Shown one piece after another: positions 49,576 to 62,710 of a DNA stretch of 64,000 nt. The notes beneath the pieces were generated by a model. That model was not told the DNA's origin. It made no database searches and saw nothing but the letters and a program-made list of their open reading frames with translations. Both the position numbers and the translations under genes were made by a program. The DNA lies in contig CM020513.1 of the NCBI GenBank assembly GCA_009823395.1, positions 14,412,001 through 14,476,000 on the forward strand, read 5' to 3'. Origin of the DNA: Thamnaconus septentrionalis (Eukaryota > Chordata > Actinopteri > Tetraodontiformes > Monacanthidae). Each line of letters opens with the position of its first letter. Within the stretch, counting starts at the first letter, position 1.

Positions 49576-52172
49576 GTGAGTCTCTCTTCTCCTCCGCTGC
49601 CTCGCAGCCGCACGCTGAATATTAAGCGAGTGTGCAACATAAACGTCCTGCCCACCCATGTGCTTCTGACTAAGCAACAAAAATTATTTTTTTCCACTTT
49701 CATTTACTTCCAACAATTACATCAAACTTTTTTTTGAGCTGAGTTTGAATATTCAAAGACATGGAAAACAAAACAAGATGATGTAATGTTTCCATTGTTG
49801 TCTTCAAGTCCCTCCAAGCGCAAAAGTTTATAAAACTTGCTCAAGTCTTTCACTGAAATTGAATTTGACTTTGTCTCTTTTTGCATCTGTTCAGTTTCCA
49901 GCTCTTCTGCAACCTTTTGTGTTTTCCTAATGTTATAGTTTCAAGGGTTACAGTTGGGTTGAACTCATGATGGTAGAACAAACTCCAATAAGTGGAGTTG
50001 TAATTATTGAATATTTTCTTTATACTGGTGTCACTGAAGCATAATTCAACAAGTGTTTGAAAATACAACCCGTGCAGTATTTACAATTAGTTTGCTGAAA
50101 AGTGAAAGTTGTAGTTGCATATAGAAGAAATAGATATGTGGTATCTCCACAGTTCAGATCTGTGACCCCGCCCACCTCTCTGCAATAAATATAAAAAGGT
50201 TTCCAAGGATACAAGGGTGCAAAGGGCCTAAAATATTTTGTGAATAAACTGTGTGTTTTTACCTTCTTGTCGAACATATTTATTGTGTGATATTGTTCAG
50301 ACTGATGAGACGGTGAAAACGTGGACAGTTTGGCCCACAGCCGGTGATCATTAGCACAGCAAACCACCGGCTTGCGCTCTGACTCACAGCTTCTCTGGCT
50401 TCTGCTGGATTTTAAGGTTAAGTGCAGCGACTTTAGATTGTGTAAAACTCTGGACCTTCCACTAACAGGACTCACTGAAAGCACGGATTCAACCCGAGGC
50501 TGAAGCCTCCATTCTATTAAAACTAACTAAATGTGAGCGTTGCATGGATTTTCGCTGTCCACCGCCGGCTCTTCTGCAGCTGCAACTTCTCACAGAACTG
50601 AGATATTTAACTTCTCATTTTGATTAGAATCAGGTGTGCTGATTTTAGCCTGCTTTTGTTGTTCACAAGGTTCCTTTGTGTGAACTTGCTGTACAGCTAA
50701 ATTTGCAAAGTTTTTCTTTATTCCCCCCAACTGAATTTCTAAGGGGAGATTCTTCATAGAATAGCCGCTACACTCGAGAGTACAATGCCACTTTAAGAGC
50801 TAATTTGAAGGTTATTTTAAAAATAATTCTGATTCAAAGGACAACCTCCGGATGCCCTGAAGCTCAGAAAAAAGTTTCTCCTTCAAACCCTTCGCCCATC
50901 CATTAAATAGTGAGATTTTAGCGAGTCCCTTTCAATTACAGCTCCTGAGCCCTGCGTCATTGAGTAATTATGAAGCCTCCCCTCCAAAGGAAAAGAGGGG
51001 ACTGACTCAGGGACATAAGAGCTGATTAACTGCTGCGATTACAGTGACCACACAGATGTGGGTCTCTACTGACACTGGTTGATGGCAACATTTTAGTTTG
51101 CACTTTGTTGAAAGGAAATACAGGGTTATCAAGGACTCTCCCACAGACAGGAAATTCAATTTTTGTTTCAAAACAAAGTTGAGAAGCGGAATCGTCTCTG
51201 TGCATCTCTGTGCGTGCCAGTCTTTTATCTTTCTTATCATGTTCTCTTCTCATTTTCACATGTATCGATTCACCCGATTTGGCTGCACTTGCTGCACACT
51301 GCTGCTGCAGGCTCACAGTTTAGCTTCTAATAAATGCTGCACATATTTTTAAAGGGTTGCTTCCTCTCGGAAGCTCTTCCATTTGGGCCACATTGTGCTG
51401 TTTGTGATTTTTTTTTCAAGTTATGAAGCGTGCTCGCACACCAGCGGAGCACAGTCTCGAGGTGTGTGTTGATCCTGGTTTACATCATTTAGCCCCTGTT
51501 GTCCTCTGATAAATGCACCACCTCCGCCAGCGGCCCCGCTGCACCTGTGCTCGCAGCTCTGACTCGCTATCGGCCGCCAACACGTGTGTCATGCAACTAA
51601 CTCACTCTGTCGCTGCTGCGTTTAAGGCGCAAAAGACAAATTTAAAAGCTTGCGCCGACCCGATAAGGCTGTTTTGCTGCCGAGGCGCCAAACGCGTGGA
51701 ATAAGTGGGGGAAAAAATGATGACATATCTTATTCCATGAAATGCAGCCGCCTGTAGAATCGATTTAATGGAAGGCTTTAGGATATGTGCGCGAGGAGAT
51801 AAGATTTTTTTCATTCCCCAAACCTGCGGTGGTTTTCTCCTCTGTGTCAGTCACGTGACGAAGCCCCTCGCAGGCCCAGCGTCTCGCTTCTCGTCGCCTG
51901 GACGTGACTTCAAGGCCGGGCTCTTTGTGCCCTTTAATATTGTCTCGCCGTTATTGTTTCCCCCCATATAACTCATAAATGCTGGATTTGATTCTCACTT
52001 TAAATTACTATCAGGCGAACTGCGTTTGCACCGGGGCGATAAACGCTTCCTATCTGTCATCGCAGTTCCAACGAAGGAGGCTCTCGCCTTGCATTGCTGA
52101 TGAGATCGCATCTCTGGCTGGCGGAAACCTAAAGCCACACGTAGCTGCCAACCTCCGCTGATGCTGCTGCTG
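49576..52172. other. Intron 2 segment, no gene
   Basis: No exon was recognised. Repeat-free parts near 50935-51000 and 51940-52060 are weak regulatory candidates. Confidence 0.35.
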
Positions 52173-52226
52173 GAGAGAGAGAGAGCGAGAGCGAGAGCGA
52201 GAGAGAGAGGGAGGGAGGGAGAGAGA
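52173..52226. repeat. (GA)n repeat with GCGA interruptions
   Basis: About 54 bp of GA repeat. Confidence 0.9.
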
Positions 52227-53295
52227 TCCCTCTTGTTGGAAATGTCAGTGGCAAAGGTCGATGCTCGTCGTCGCTGCTTCCGGGCCTGATAGCCGGCGAA
52301 GCAGATGTCTGTACAAGTCTCAAGCAGAGTGAAGAGGGACAATGGAAGGGAGATGGAGGAGGCAAATGCGATTCAGTGTGTTTAATGCGCTGTGATCTGG
52401 GTCAGGGGGGACAGAGGCCCGTCCTCCCCGCGCGGTGTTTTGTGCTGCGCTATTAGATCGCTGAGGCCGCCGCTACAGAGGCGTCGGACAATGAAAATGG
52501 CCTGGATGGAGACGGAAAACAGAGAGCACTCAACCAAGGCTGCGCACGCTACCATTTTTAGCGCACAGCCCAAACAAAAAAGATATGGAAAATGGAATGA
52601 CCTTATTGGAATTCAGCAGATCAATGAACATCACGTGCACAGTGACAGGGAGAGACGTCCGAGTCCTTCAGCTGCTTCTTCGTGTCCCTCTCATTTTTCT
52701 TGCTTTCTGCAACCTGATTTTTTCTTCCGTATAAACACACACAAGTTGTAAGAAGCGGAGCGGCCGTGGTGGCGCCAGCGGCCGAACGCCCCGCTCAAGC
52801 CTGGTAGGCCGCTTCACGCCTCGTTTGCCGGTTGGGAGGATGATGAAACAGGCTGGAAAACACGGGGCCGTGTTAACCGGCGGTCACTGGAGCAGAGCAG
52901 CAGCAGGAGGAAGGTCAGGAGAGCCTGATGAAGGAGGACCAGCGAGCTGAGGAAAGTTTAAAGTCAGACCAAGTGAGAAGTGAAAGTGCTTATTCATTTG
53001 TTTATTTATTTATTCATCTGACAGAGGTAATTACTTCCCCCAGCGCACCTCTGCAGCGGAGCAACAAACGGTTGCCTCTGCGCCTTTCTTCCCCCCTCTG
53101 CTCGCCTATCACCAAACCTGCAGCCTAAACAGTTGACAGACTTTGCCAGAGTCGGCAATTACGGGAGCCGAGCGACAGCATTGCATTTATTTATCTCCGG
53201 GAACGACGCTGAAGAGGAGGAGAAAACTTCCAACAGACTTGACGTTCACACGTGCGCCGCGCTTTGGTCTCTGGCAGTCGGTGAGTTTGCCTTTG

Positions 53296-53297
<2 letters not shown>
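52227..53297. other. Intron 2 segment, no gene
   Basis: Short (TTTA)n near 52996-53015. No exon was recognised. Confidence 0.4.
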
Positions 53298-53326
<29 letters not shown>

Positions 53327-53327
53327 T
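53298..53327. repeat. (GT)n microsatellite
   Basis: About 14 GT units. Confidence 0.93.
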
Positions 53328-55080
53328 GTCAATATGGAAAAAGATGCAAATCAGGCGCTCCGTCCCCTGCGTCTCCTGGCGGCAGCAGATTGCTCCCGTG
53401 GGGCGACTCCTTTTCCTCTCAAGTCACCTGATGAGAGGGAAGGAGTGAAGGATGAAGAGGAGGGAGATGCAGGGGCTACCGATGAGAGACACACCCCCGC
53501 CCCCTTTCCCCGCAGGTCCGGAGATAGACGAGAGGAGTCGGCGACGCCAGGAATGCGGGTGACTGGCTGAGAGATAAATGAAGGAAGAGATCAGTGTTGT
53601 GCGTCAGCCACTCGTTACCCAGCCAGACACGCGCAGGGGAGACGCCGGAGACTCGCGGGCCGTCGGAGGGTGACTGAATGAATTTTATTTATGATTCCCA
53701 CTTGTGCAGTTTAGAGAGAGCCGTGCCTCACGCTCAGACAGCAGGCCCGCCGGAGGAAGCGATCAGCCGTAAACCAAACGTCTCAAACCCCAGTGAAGTG
53801 CAGTCGACGCAGCAACGCACTAAAAAAAAAGCACATTTTGAATTTGATCTTTGTAAACTGGATCCTAAAACTCTTTTTTATTGCAACTAAGTCGATGGTT
53901 AATCCTGTTTGCTACACCAACCACGGGGAGCTAAGTCAGCAAAGTCGCTTTGTGAACTATGATAGCAACAGAGCGAACAAACAAACAGCAGTTTGGTTTT
54001 TAATGAGTACAGGGAGGTGATGTGTTGTGCACCAGCAGGATGAAGAGAGGAATGCCTACACTTGATTTCCTGCTACAGCCAAAAGTTTGGCACACACATA
54101 AATGTCAATCAGGTGATGAAACGTTTCCAGTGTGTCATCACAAAAACTTTCTTTGACGGCACATTAATGTGTATCTTGTGCCATTGTTGAGTCAACATTG
54201 CTGTGATCACCTGTTCATTTGTACAATCCCACACATTCCCATGCAAACAGATGAATGATAGAACCCACATTCCACACACACACACGCGGGTGTTTTAACA
54301 CCGGCAGACAGATTCATCGATAGCTTCCTTGTCGTTTTAAATGAAGCTAATTTAATTATCTGCTGCTGACTTCTGCTGCTTGGTGCTTCATTTTCTTCCA
54401 GAGCACCACAGAGCTGCTGCTCAACCGCTCGGTGTCGTTTTGATTTATACTATGGAAACCCATTTAGATTTTTTTCGGTCAACTGTGCGTCAAGGAATCT
54501 GCTTGACTGCCGGTTGTCTGTTGTTTGTTCCTGTCTCATTTCCACTGTTGAAAAATCCTGTCATGCCGCTTTAACTTTAGCCTGCAGCATACATTACAGA
54601 AAATGCAACTTCAACATCACTTTTTGTCTTGGATTTTTTTTTCCGTTTGCAAGAAACAGGGCAAAATTTCTGAGAAATAAAATTTGAAACAGAGCGGGAG
54701 CAGGTTTTGTTTGAAGTCAGCTGAGCTTAAATGACTGAGTGTTGAGAATGATACAGATCCTGAGTCTAATCTCTGCAGTGATTAGAAAACCCAAGAATCA
54801 ATATTCTTCCTGTCCTTCCTTTTAAAGAAGCAAACGTCGATCAGACACTCAAGTCTGGGCCCAAACTGTGAGTGCGAGTCTGATTGATGTCGGATTAAAA
54901 TTCACTAGCTTAGACGTCCACAGTTATGCATCAACTGCCCTAATAATTGATTCTCAAACGAGAAATATAGAGAAGATTCACATTTTCAACAGAAGATAAA
55001 ATGTCCTTCACGTCCTAAATTGTTCAAATTAGTCATGTGCTGGCATCTGAGGAGGCCGGTATCACACACGCAGACGCAGC
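53328..55080. other. Intron 2 segment, no gene
   Basis: No exon or transposon was recognised. Confidence 0.4.
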
Positions 55081-55084
55081 GAGA

Positions 55085-55290
55085 GCAGGTCGACAGCTGA
55101 TATTAATAAGCCCTGCGATGCTGTAAAAGGCCCGTTAGCCCAGATAACAGCCCGCCGACCAGAGGAGGGGAGCGCTCGGGGCCATATTTCACCAGCGGGG
55201 GCCCCGGCGAGAAAGGCCAAGCGCCATTGTCTTTCACCTGACGGAGATTTTAATCATGCTAGCAATTTTCCTGCGCCCCATAAAACACGG
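55085..55290. promoter_or_regulatory. Candidate conserved regulatory block
   Basis: Repeat-free block with a GATA word (agataa), a SOX-type CCATTGT, an E-box CACCTG, and taataag, ttttaatcatgc and ccataaaac words. Inferred from motif density only. Confidence 0.3.
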
Positions 55291-55635
55291 CAGCCGCACC
55301 TCGTTGTTCACCTCCACTCGCTTCCGAGGGCTGTAAATACAAGCTCCTCGCCACGGCTGCGGCCTTGCAGGTAGTTTATGGGCAGACTGGCCTGGCAGGC
55401 CAACAAACGGCAGCTGACCGAGGTGACTGGACGCACGTCGCTGGACAACGATGCCGAGTGAGCCGGCCTGCTAATGATACCGTCCATAAAAGGGCCAAAC
55501 AGGAGGGCCAAACAACAGGATTAGTGTCGCAGTGCGGTCGCTCAAACTGATGTTTGGAAGCGGCATCGCCGACACGTGGCTTTTGATGGGTTTTTTTGGT
55601 TTTTTTTTAGGAACAAAATACATTTGTGGTGCATT
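55291..55635. other. Intron 2 segment, no gene
   Basis: No feature was recognised. The SINE target-site copy, TGGTGCATT, lies at 55627-55635. Confidence 0.4.
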
Positions 55636-56010
55636 AAACCGACACGGTGGCGCAGTGGTTAGCGCTGCCGCCTTACAGCAAGAAGGTTGTGGATTCAAAT
55701 CCAGACCTGGGACCTTTCTGTGTGGAGTTTGCATGTTCTCACTGTGTCTGCATGGGTTCTCGCTGCCTTCTCTCCACTTTCTCCCACACTCAAAAACATG
55801 CATGTGAGGTGAATTGGAAACTTTAAATTGTCCGTGAATGTGAGAATGGTTGTCTGTCGTTGTTTGTCTCTATGTGGCCCTGCACTGAACTGGCGACTTG
55901 CCCGGGATGTAACCTGCCTTCACCCTATGACAGCTGGGAGAGGCTCCAGCAGATCTCCACAACCCTGAGTTCAGGAAGAAGTGGGTTTTGAAAATGTATG
56001 GATGGGTGGA
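55636..56010 (+). mobile_element. Nearly full-length tRNA-headed SINE with TSD
   Basis: A 375-bp copy with a tRNA-like internal promoter: A box TGGCGCAGTGG at 55648-55658 and B box GATTCAAATCC at 55692-55702. The body (gtgtggagtttgcatgttctc, aaaacatgcatgtgaggtgaattgg) leads to a 3' part (gcgacttgcccggg, gacagctgggagaggctccagc, aagtggg) and a short, degenerate (GATG)n tail. The flanks TGGTGCATT (55627-55635) and TGGTGCGTT (56011-56019) match at 8 of 9 positions. It is the best reference copy for the other fragments here. The tail style suggests LINE-2 type machinery, which is inference. Confidence 0.9.
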
Positions 56011-56019
56011 TGGTGCGTT

Positions 56020-56756
56020 TCTACTGTGGTTCGGTAGACTGATCCAGACAGTGAGTCGGCGGCCTCGTCTCTAACATTAGTTTCCTCAGAGTTCCTCCGC
56101 TGTTTGTTTCTGCCGCAGGCTGGGTGGAAATGGCTCCTCCTTGAGGTATTTAGCACCGGCGTGCCCTCCGCTCACCCCCGCATTAGCTTCACACCACTTT
56201 CCCCGAGTGCGTGTCTGCAATCTTAGGCAAAACGCCCCCATTATCACTGTTTTTTTCTATCACAATCGAGGACTCGGCCACGCTGTCCGTCATGTCAAGT
56301 GAGTCCGACGGGGAAAAAAGAAATGGAGCTGCTATTGGCGGACTGCTTGTTTTCCATGAAGACAAAGAGAAGTAAAATATGAACTCTGACTGCCCAGATA
56401 ATGACGGGTCGGTTCCTCCCAAGGCACTCAGGACAACTTAAGCAGCTGCAGCAACGTAATAGAGAAGAATCGAGACGGTAATTGACACGGCGACTGAAGC
56501 CACTTATAGCGCCGGCTGGAGACAGAGACTCAAAGGCCCGTGAAGTCTGACTCAGAGCACCAGATCTTAAACAGCTTTAAGTGGCGAGACGATGAGATGC
56601 TAAATAACCTTTTTTCCTCAAGAGGGGAATTGTCTCGAGGGAAATGTTGCTCAAGAGTCTCTACGAGAAAGATCGCAAATGCAGTTGAACGGCAGAGATT
56701 TTCAAGTCCCGCCCTTGAGTTCAGATACGAAAAATAAACAGGAAGCTGCTGGCAAT
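56020..56756. other. Intron 2 segment, no gene
   Basis: No feature recognised. Confidence 0.4.
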
Positions 56757-56900
56757 TTGCTGCTGTTGTCACTCAGCAGGAAGGTTTGGGTTTGGTTCCC
56801 AATCAGGGAGGAGACTCTCCGGGCAAATGAATTTTCATGCTGCATGGGTTTCCTCTGTCTCTTCTCCACGGTTGAAGCATTTTCTTCATCCCCAGGATGA
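56757..56900 (+). mobile_element. Highly diverged SINE copy
   Basis: Words such as tcactcagcaggaagg, tttggttcccaatcagggag and tttcatgctgcatgggtttcctctg follow the SINE order but with many changes. Confidence 0.5.
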
Positions 56901-58393
56901 ATCCCAGTCAGTCACCGCTGGAGCTCTGTGTTTGGTACCTGGACGCTGATTGACGGCTACCCGTTGATCTGTAGAAAACTGTGACAGAAGGAGTGAAGTT
57001 CTTCAGTAACTGTAACATTACTGGACTTGTTCTCATTCCGAGTACAGCAAAGAAAACCAAAAAGTTATGCAGCAAAAATGATTTTTTCCCCCCCGTTTTG
57101 TTCCATTTGAAAGTGCCAGCAACACCTGCTGCATCTGGCCACGCACTGATGGGCGAACAAAGTGTGGAACAGCCCTCCAGCCTCACACAGCCCAGCTGTG
57201 AAATAGGAGCCAGAAAAAAAACCTATTTTAATTTCAAATTTAAATTCCAAAAAGCGTTCAGCTATTACAGCCTCTTCAGCTGTGAATTAATTCCAATCAA
57301 AGGACCAAAAGGAAAAAAAAAATATCTGGAGTTTGTATCTCAGCGTCTCAGTCCTTGTGCGCCCGAGTGTGTCCCCTTTGCCTGAGTAATTAATTTTTTA
57401 AGGATGTACATCATTTGATTTCAAACAGCCTGGTTGAGGCCTGTGATAACCGTCCCGTCCCCTGGTGTTTCTTACCACTCGGTCACGGCCACTCGGTGGC
57501 TGTGTTCTATGTGGCTGCGTTGAGTTCAGGGCTCGCCCTGGTTTTTCTTTAGTCTGCGCAGCAATTCCTCCACCTCACCTCTCAGACATTTGTCAGCTTG
57601 GTGTCGATTCAGTAAACTGCATCTTAACGTCTTCACCGTCCTCCTCGACCAGATACCAGTTCAGGGCTTGACCGTCACAGCACATCTCTGTTATGTTTGC
57701 AAACACACAAACAAAAAAGTAACAAAAATACCAAATAATATGCAGTGCAGAAAGAAGCCAAAAACCCAATGGGCTTATTTGAGTCCTCCAATTAAATTGA
57801 AGTTAAAATAAAACGTTATAGAGAACACAAAATCAACACACAAAACAAACTACGAATACAAAATACATGAATACATGGACAAAAATATAGTCACAAAATA
57901 GCAGTTACATCATCTTTCAAGCATCTTTTCAAACATTTTTAAGAGGAAGAGTTTTTTTTGCCAGGTAATAAAAAGAATCGGTGCCCCTAAAATCTACAGA
58001 AAATTTGAGGAGCATTTAGCCGCAGTTCAATCCTTCAGACCTTCAGACTGTATAGCAGGAGGGAGACTCCTGCAGTGGGACGACCTCGATCCCTTTAACT
58101 GGCTCCTGCCAGTTGCTTCTGTTTCAGCAGCGGTCGGCGTTAAGCTGTTTCCGGCTGGCCGCCTGCTCGGCCCCCCGCTGAGGCCACGCTGGGCCAAGGT
58201 CGCAGGGTCAGTGGACACAACACGGCTCTGTGTGCGTGTTTTTATTTCTCAGCAACCTATGGTCCTCTTTCTCTCTGCGGGAGGCTTTCCGTTTGGCCGA
58301 AGGTGTTTGTCGAGCGCGGTCAAGTCGGCTGATGCTGAAGCCCCTGAGTTGTTGTCTCGGGATTTTATTATGTCTCGGTATTTTTAGTTTTCG
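56901..58393. other. Intron 2 segment, no gene
   Basis: A-rich at 57690-57900. No exon was recognised. Confidence 0.4.
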
Positions 58394-58705
58394 GGGCAAT
58401 GCGGTGAGTAGTATAGTGCTGTCACCTGGCAGCAAGAAGGCTCCCTGAGGTGTGAGTGTGTGTATCTGTGTCTGTTTGGGGGGTGGGGGTGTGTTCTCTC
58501 CTGCTACTCCGGCTTTCTCCCACAGTCCAAAGCCATGTACGGCAGGCTGGTTGGCATCTCTGAATTTTTCACAGGTGTGAGTCTGAGTGTGGGTGGTTGT
58601 TTGTCTCCATTTGGCCCTGAGATGAACTGACAACTTGCCCAGGACGAACCAGCCTCTGCCCCTTCGACAGCTGGGGGAGGCTGCAGCTCACTAAGAGCAG
58701 GAAAG
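58394..58705 (+). mobile_element. SINE copy, moderately diverged
   Basis: The head (gcggtgagtagtatagtgctgtcacctggcagcaagaagg), middle (ccacagtccaaagccatgta) and 3' part (caacttgcccagg, gacagctgggggaggctgcagc) appear in order. Confidence 0.8.
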
Positions 58706-61700
58706 AACGGACAGGTGGTTTTAAGGGTTCGAAACAGAACTGGCCCCTTAAGATGAATCTCTTGGAATATCCACTGATTTGACTAACATTCTGTTTCCTG
58801 TCTTGACGGCAGGCTGCCAGGGGGTGAGACCACCAGCGTGTCACTTCCCCTTCCGAACAATTAAAGCACAGAAGGAAGCAGTTACCCAGATCGATGCCCA
58901 AGTTGGGGGGTGAAAATAGTTGAGTTAAATTTTCCCAAAATACAGAGCTGAGTAGTTTCCCAGCAGCTTCTGTGCATGAGGTAATTTGCTTAAATTGAAA
59001 ATCCTGTTGGCACAAAGCCAATTGGAAATTGTGCTCAGTTCTTTAACAGACATCAATTTATTAGTGATGACCACCACAGTAAATGATCACCTTTTTCTTC
59101 TATGTTTTCACAGCTACCTGTTCGCCGTCACCCTCCCTGTCTTGTCTCTGCACTCGCCAGCCTCCAGGGAATTACCAAGGTGTTTTTTTACATTACTGTT
59201 AGCACACCTATAACTTTAAAACCTGAACACTCTTAAAGGTTAAGGATGATGCACGAGGTGCAGTCCATGAAGTTTTCAGCGGTTGTTAGTCTACTCTCTC
59301 TCCACACCAGGTGCTGCTGTTTTCCACTTTAACTCGCCCTTTGTTTTACGCCCATTTCGTATTTGTCTTGAGCTTAACGGCAGTGTGGCTGTGGTATTCG
59401 CCGATGAACATAATCGTAAGTAAAAAGGAATCTATTCATATAAGCGGAAGCAGCCCCATAAACGTTGACGTGGAGCGTCGGGTTGAACGGGTGCCCGCGT
59501 GGCCTCTTACGAGACCGGTGGGACTCTAAATAAAGCCGAGGGGTTGAAAATACTCGACGGGAAGCACTCACATTATGCCTGCTGATGCAGTGCAATTCAG
59601 CAGCAAGAGTCACCTGAGCGGTGCCAAGACTCAGTCTTTATGGAGACGCCGGTTTAAAGATTTGGCTCGAGATGTCATTTTGCGGGAACTGCCCCATGAA
59701 TAAACAATAAATCTTCTTCTCATTGTCGTGTCTGTAGTGAATGCATTGATTTCCCAGTTCCTTTTCTAAACGTGGCTGCTTCTTTTTTTTCAGAAAAATA
59801 CATCCGTCGATATTTGCTTTGTTGTTTGACGGACGTATTATGCGTACGTCCGCTTAAAGAACCGAGTTAGTGAAACAAGATCCTGAAAGCATGAAGAGCT
59901 GGTGGTGCTCAGGCTTGTGAAGTGTCCTGTAATTTGAACCTATGTCAGATTGTTATTTTGAAAACCAAGTAAAGCAGCTTTTCACTATTAATTGTAGAAA
60001 AACATTTAGATACTTAGGAAAAAAATCATATTTATTAGGGCGCTTACAACCGCTGCTAATGTAGTGAGTGACTTTTGTGACATCACAAAGGGTTAATTTC
60101 AGAATGTGTGCATTTCAGCTCGCATTCTCTGACAGGTGGAACAAACTTAACAAGTTTGTGATGGACTTGATTGCTTCCTGGAGAGTTCACTGACATAGTG
60201 GAGACACACGTTGCTATTGGAAAAGCTGTGGTTTCGTGAATTATGCACAACATCTCTGACTTGCCTGTTTGGTGAAATCCTCAGCGTAGACGAGTGGATC
60301 ATCAGCGTAGAGCAGTTCGACACACATGAACCCCGCAGCTTCTCTGTCTTCGCTGAAACGACTCCCAGAATATTCGCCCTGAGAAAAGACAGGAGGCGGC
60401 GATCAGGGCCTCCATAAACTCAAAGCAACCGCAGCACAGCGTTCTCAGTCGCTGCTCGTCTTCCGAGGCAAATCTCTCGCTTTTACTTGACCAGAGGCAG
60501 ATAGGGAGGACTTGGCAGAGCGGCGCTCTGGACGGTTTGTGAGTAATTGAAACTAATTTCTTTGGCGTGGGCATTGCAGCGCGCCGAGGAAGTAGAAGAA
60601 AAGGATTAATTTACATCCATCCGTGGGAAGACTCGCTGCTCTCCAGTTAGAGCGACTGCCATCTCTGCCGACTTGGTGGAGGTTTCGCGTCCTCTCCTTC
60701 AAACTTTTCTCCGTGTGGTTTTCACTAGACGACGGCGTTCAAGAAACTCTGAAATACTTGAAGTCTGACTCCTGCCCTCTCTCTCCCATGAGTTTGGTGT
60801 CAGGCGTTACATTAGATGAAAACGGAGGCAGTGGGGACGCCGAGGTTAACAGCCTCCTTACAGTAAGGCTGTCTCCAGTTTGCAGAGCAGTGCGGCAACA
60901 ACAACATCAACAACAGTCTTATATACCTTTATTTTTATATGGTGGGCAGTATTTTTCTGCTCCTCTTCTCATTCCACTGGTGTGCGTTTGCGCTCTAATG
61001 TATTGTCTCCTGTGGTGAAGCAGCCCGTCGGGCACTGCTCCTCATTGATCTCTGATGTCCTCGCGCTCCCTGTGTAGAGGCCAGACTCTTGGAGCCCGCT
61101 GATTGATCGCCTCTGTATCCTTTGCCCAGCTCAACCACCCGTTGCCACCGGCCCTCTTCTCCTCTCCTTTTTCAACTAACTTTCTTTTGCCTCCTCTTTT
61201 ATCAGCCTCCTCCGTGTCATCTTTTCCTCGCAGCTGTCATGTGTTCGCTTCTGACGGCTGCATCTGTTTAACGTGCACCGCCATTAAACGGAGAGCTAAA
61301 AGGTCTCTAATGGCACGACAGCGCGGTTCAAACAGTTAAAACAAAAAATACGTTTTCCAATCTCTTACTTGATCTCACGTCTGACTTCGACCAGCTGGTA
61401 AAATCAGAGAAGCCTCCACAATACAACCTGCTGTAGATACATGGTGGGGCAGTAATGTCTCCTTCTTACTCTCAGCTTTCTTCCATTCAGTGGGAGTACC
61501 TAATACTATTTTAGTACTTACTCGACAAAGGTTCCACGCCAGCCCAGTCAAGCTGAAGCAGCAGGGTGCAACCTGGCAATCGTTGATGACTGAAAACTGC
61601 TGCCATTGTTTTAGTTTTTACATATTAAAAATGAGTATCTTAAAATGAGAGAGAAGGCCAATACTATTAACACTTGTGGCAGCGTGCGTGGTTTCCATGC

Positions 61701-62379
61701 AAGGGTGTATTCATGCAGGAAGAACCTAAATTATTTAGTGGTTTGAGTCGACTCGTCGCTGCAGTGAGCAAAAAAACATCAAAAGTAAGTTAAAAAAAAG
61801 TCCCACAAACTAAAAAAATCCCCCAAAAAGTAAAAAGACACAAAACTGTTCCATTAAGCGTTTCTGACAGTGAGTCAGTGAGGCAGCTCGCACAGCAGCA
61901 GGAACTCCTACAATTAATAAGCCCGTGAGTTTCCTGTTATGACATGTCAAAATGTCTGCTGCTGTGAAATCAGCCGCGCTGCAGCTGTCTCAACTCCTCA
62001 ATTATTCATTTACCGTTTATGCACAAGTTTTACTGTATGAGTTGTAGTTTCAGAGCCTCGCCTTTTTTTATTTGTGCTCCAGAAATCTCCTTACGGTGCA
62101 ATACGACCTGATACCGGCATTTATCGCGCATCTCTTAACTTTTTTTTCTCCTTCTTCTTCCTGTGTGAGTGCTAAAAAGCGTTGGGATAAAATGTCACAT
62201 TACCGCACAAATTACCGCCTGGCGTTGGCCATGATGAATTTACTCTCTGTGTGTGCAGACAAAAGGCATGAATAATTAAGAGAGCCCACCCGAGCTCTCG
62301 GCTCCTCCTCATCCTCTCACGCCAGCTCCATTAGTGTCTCGGCTGCTCTTCCTCCCTCGGCCTCCTCCTCTTTTTTCTC
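58706..62379. other. Intron 2 segment, no gene
   Basis: A small inverted repeat, CGGACGTA/TACGTCCG, lies at 59830-59852. No exon, RNA gene or clear transposon was recognised. Confidence 0.35.
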
Positions 62380-62399
62380 CGTGACCTCTTCCTCCGCTC

Positions 62400-62710
62400 C
62401 TCACCTGCATTATTATTATTATGGGCCTTTAAAGAAAAGTAGCACGCTCGCGAATTAGCATAAAAATTGTGTTTTTACACCCGTCCCTATGTAATAGGGG
62501 GTTTGTGGGGGTATTATGATGTAATTACAATAATAATTCAGTCAATAGATCGCCGGCGCGCTCAACAGTTCCAGATCGCGCCGCCGCGACGTGTCTGTTG
62601 CTGCAGAAACGGCACTTTTCCAGTTTGACCTTTAAAAGTCTTTGCGAGGCTGCTGATGAATGACTCACCCCGCAATTACCAGCTCTTTCAATTATGGCGC
62701 CGCACATCAG
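62400..62710. promoter_or_regulatory. Candidate homeodomain-rich regulatory block
   Basis: A dense set of words: gaattagcataaaaa (POU-like), tgatgtaattac, aataattcag, gcaattacc, tcaattatgg. The block is repeat-poor. Inferred from motifs only. Confidence 0.3.

Noticed and set aside
49463..49578. An out-of-frame ATG at the first base of exon 2, open to the intron
   Set aside because: The joined b4galnt4 frame gives the family motif. The alternative frame is Arg and Thr rich with no homologue.
54402..54443. Sequence after ttcttccag that reads STTELLLNRS
   Set aside because: It reaches a stop soon after without a donor, and it does not match the expected exon 3 region.
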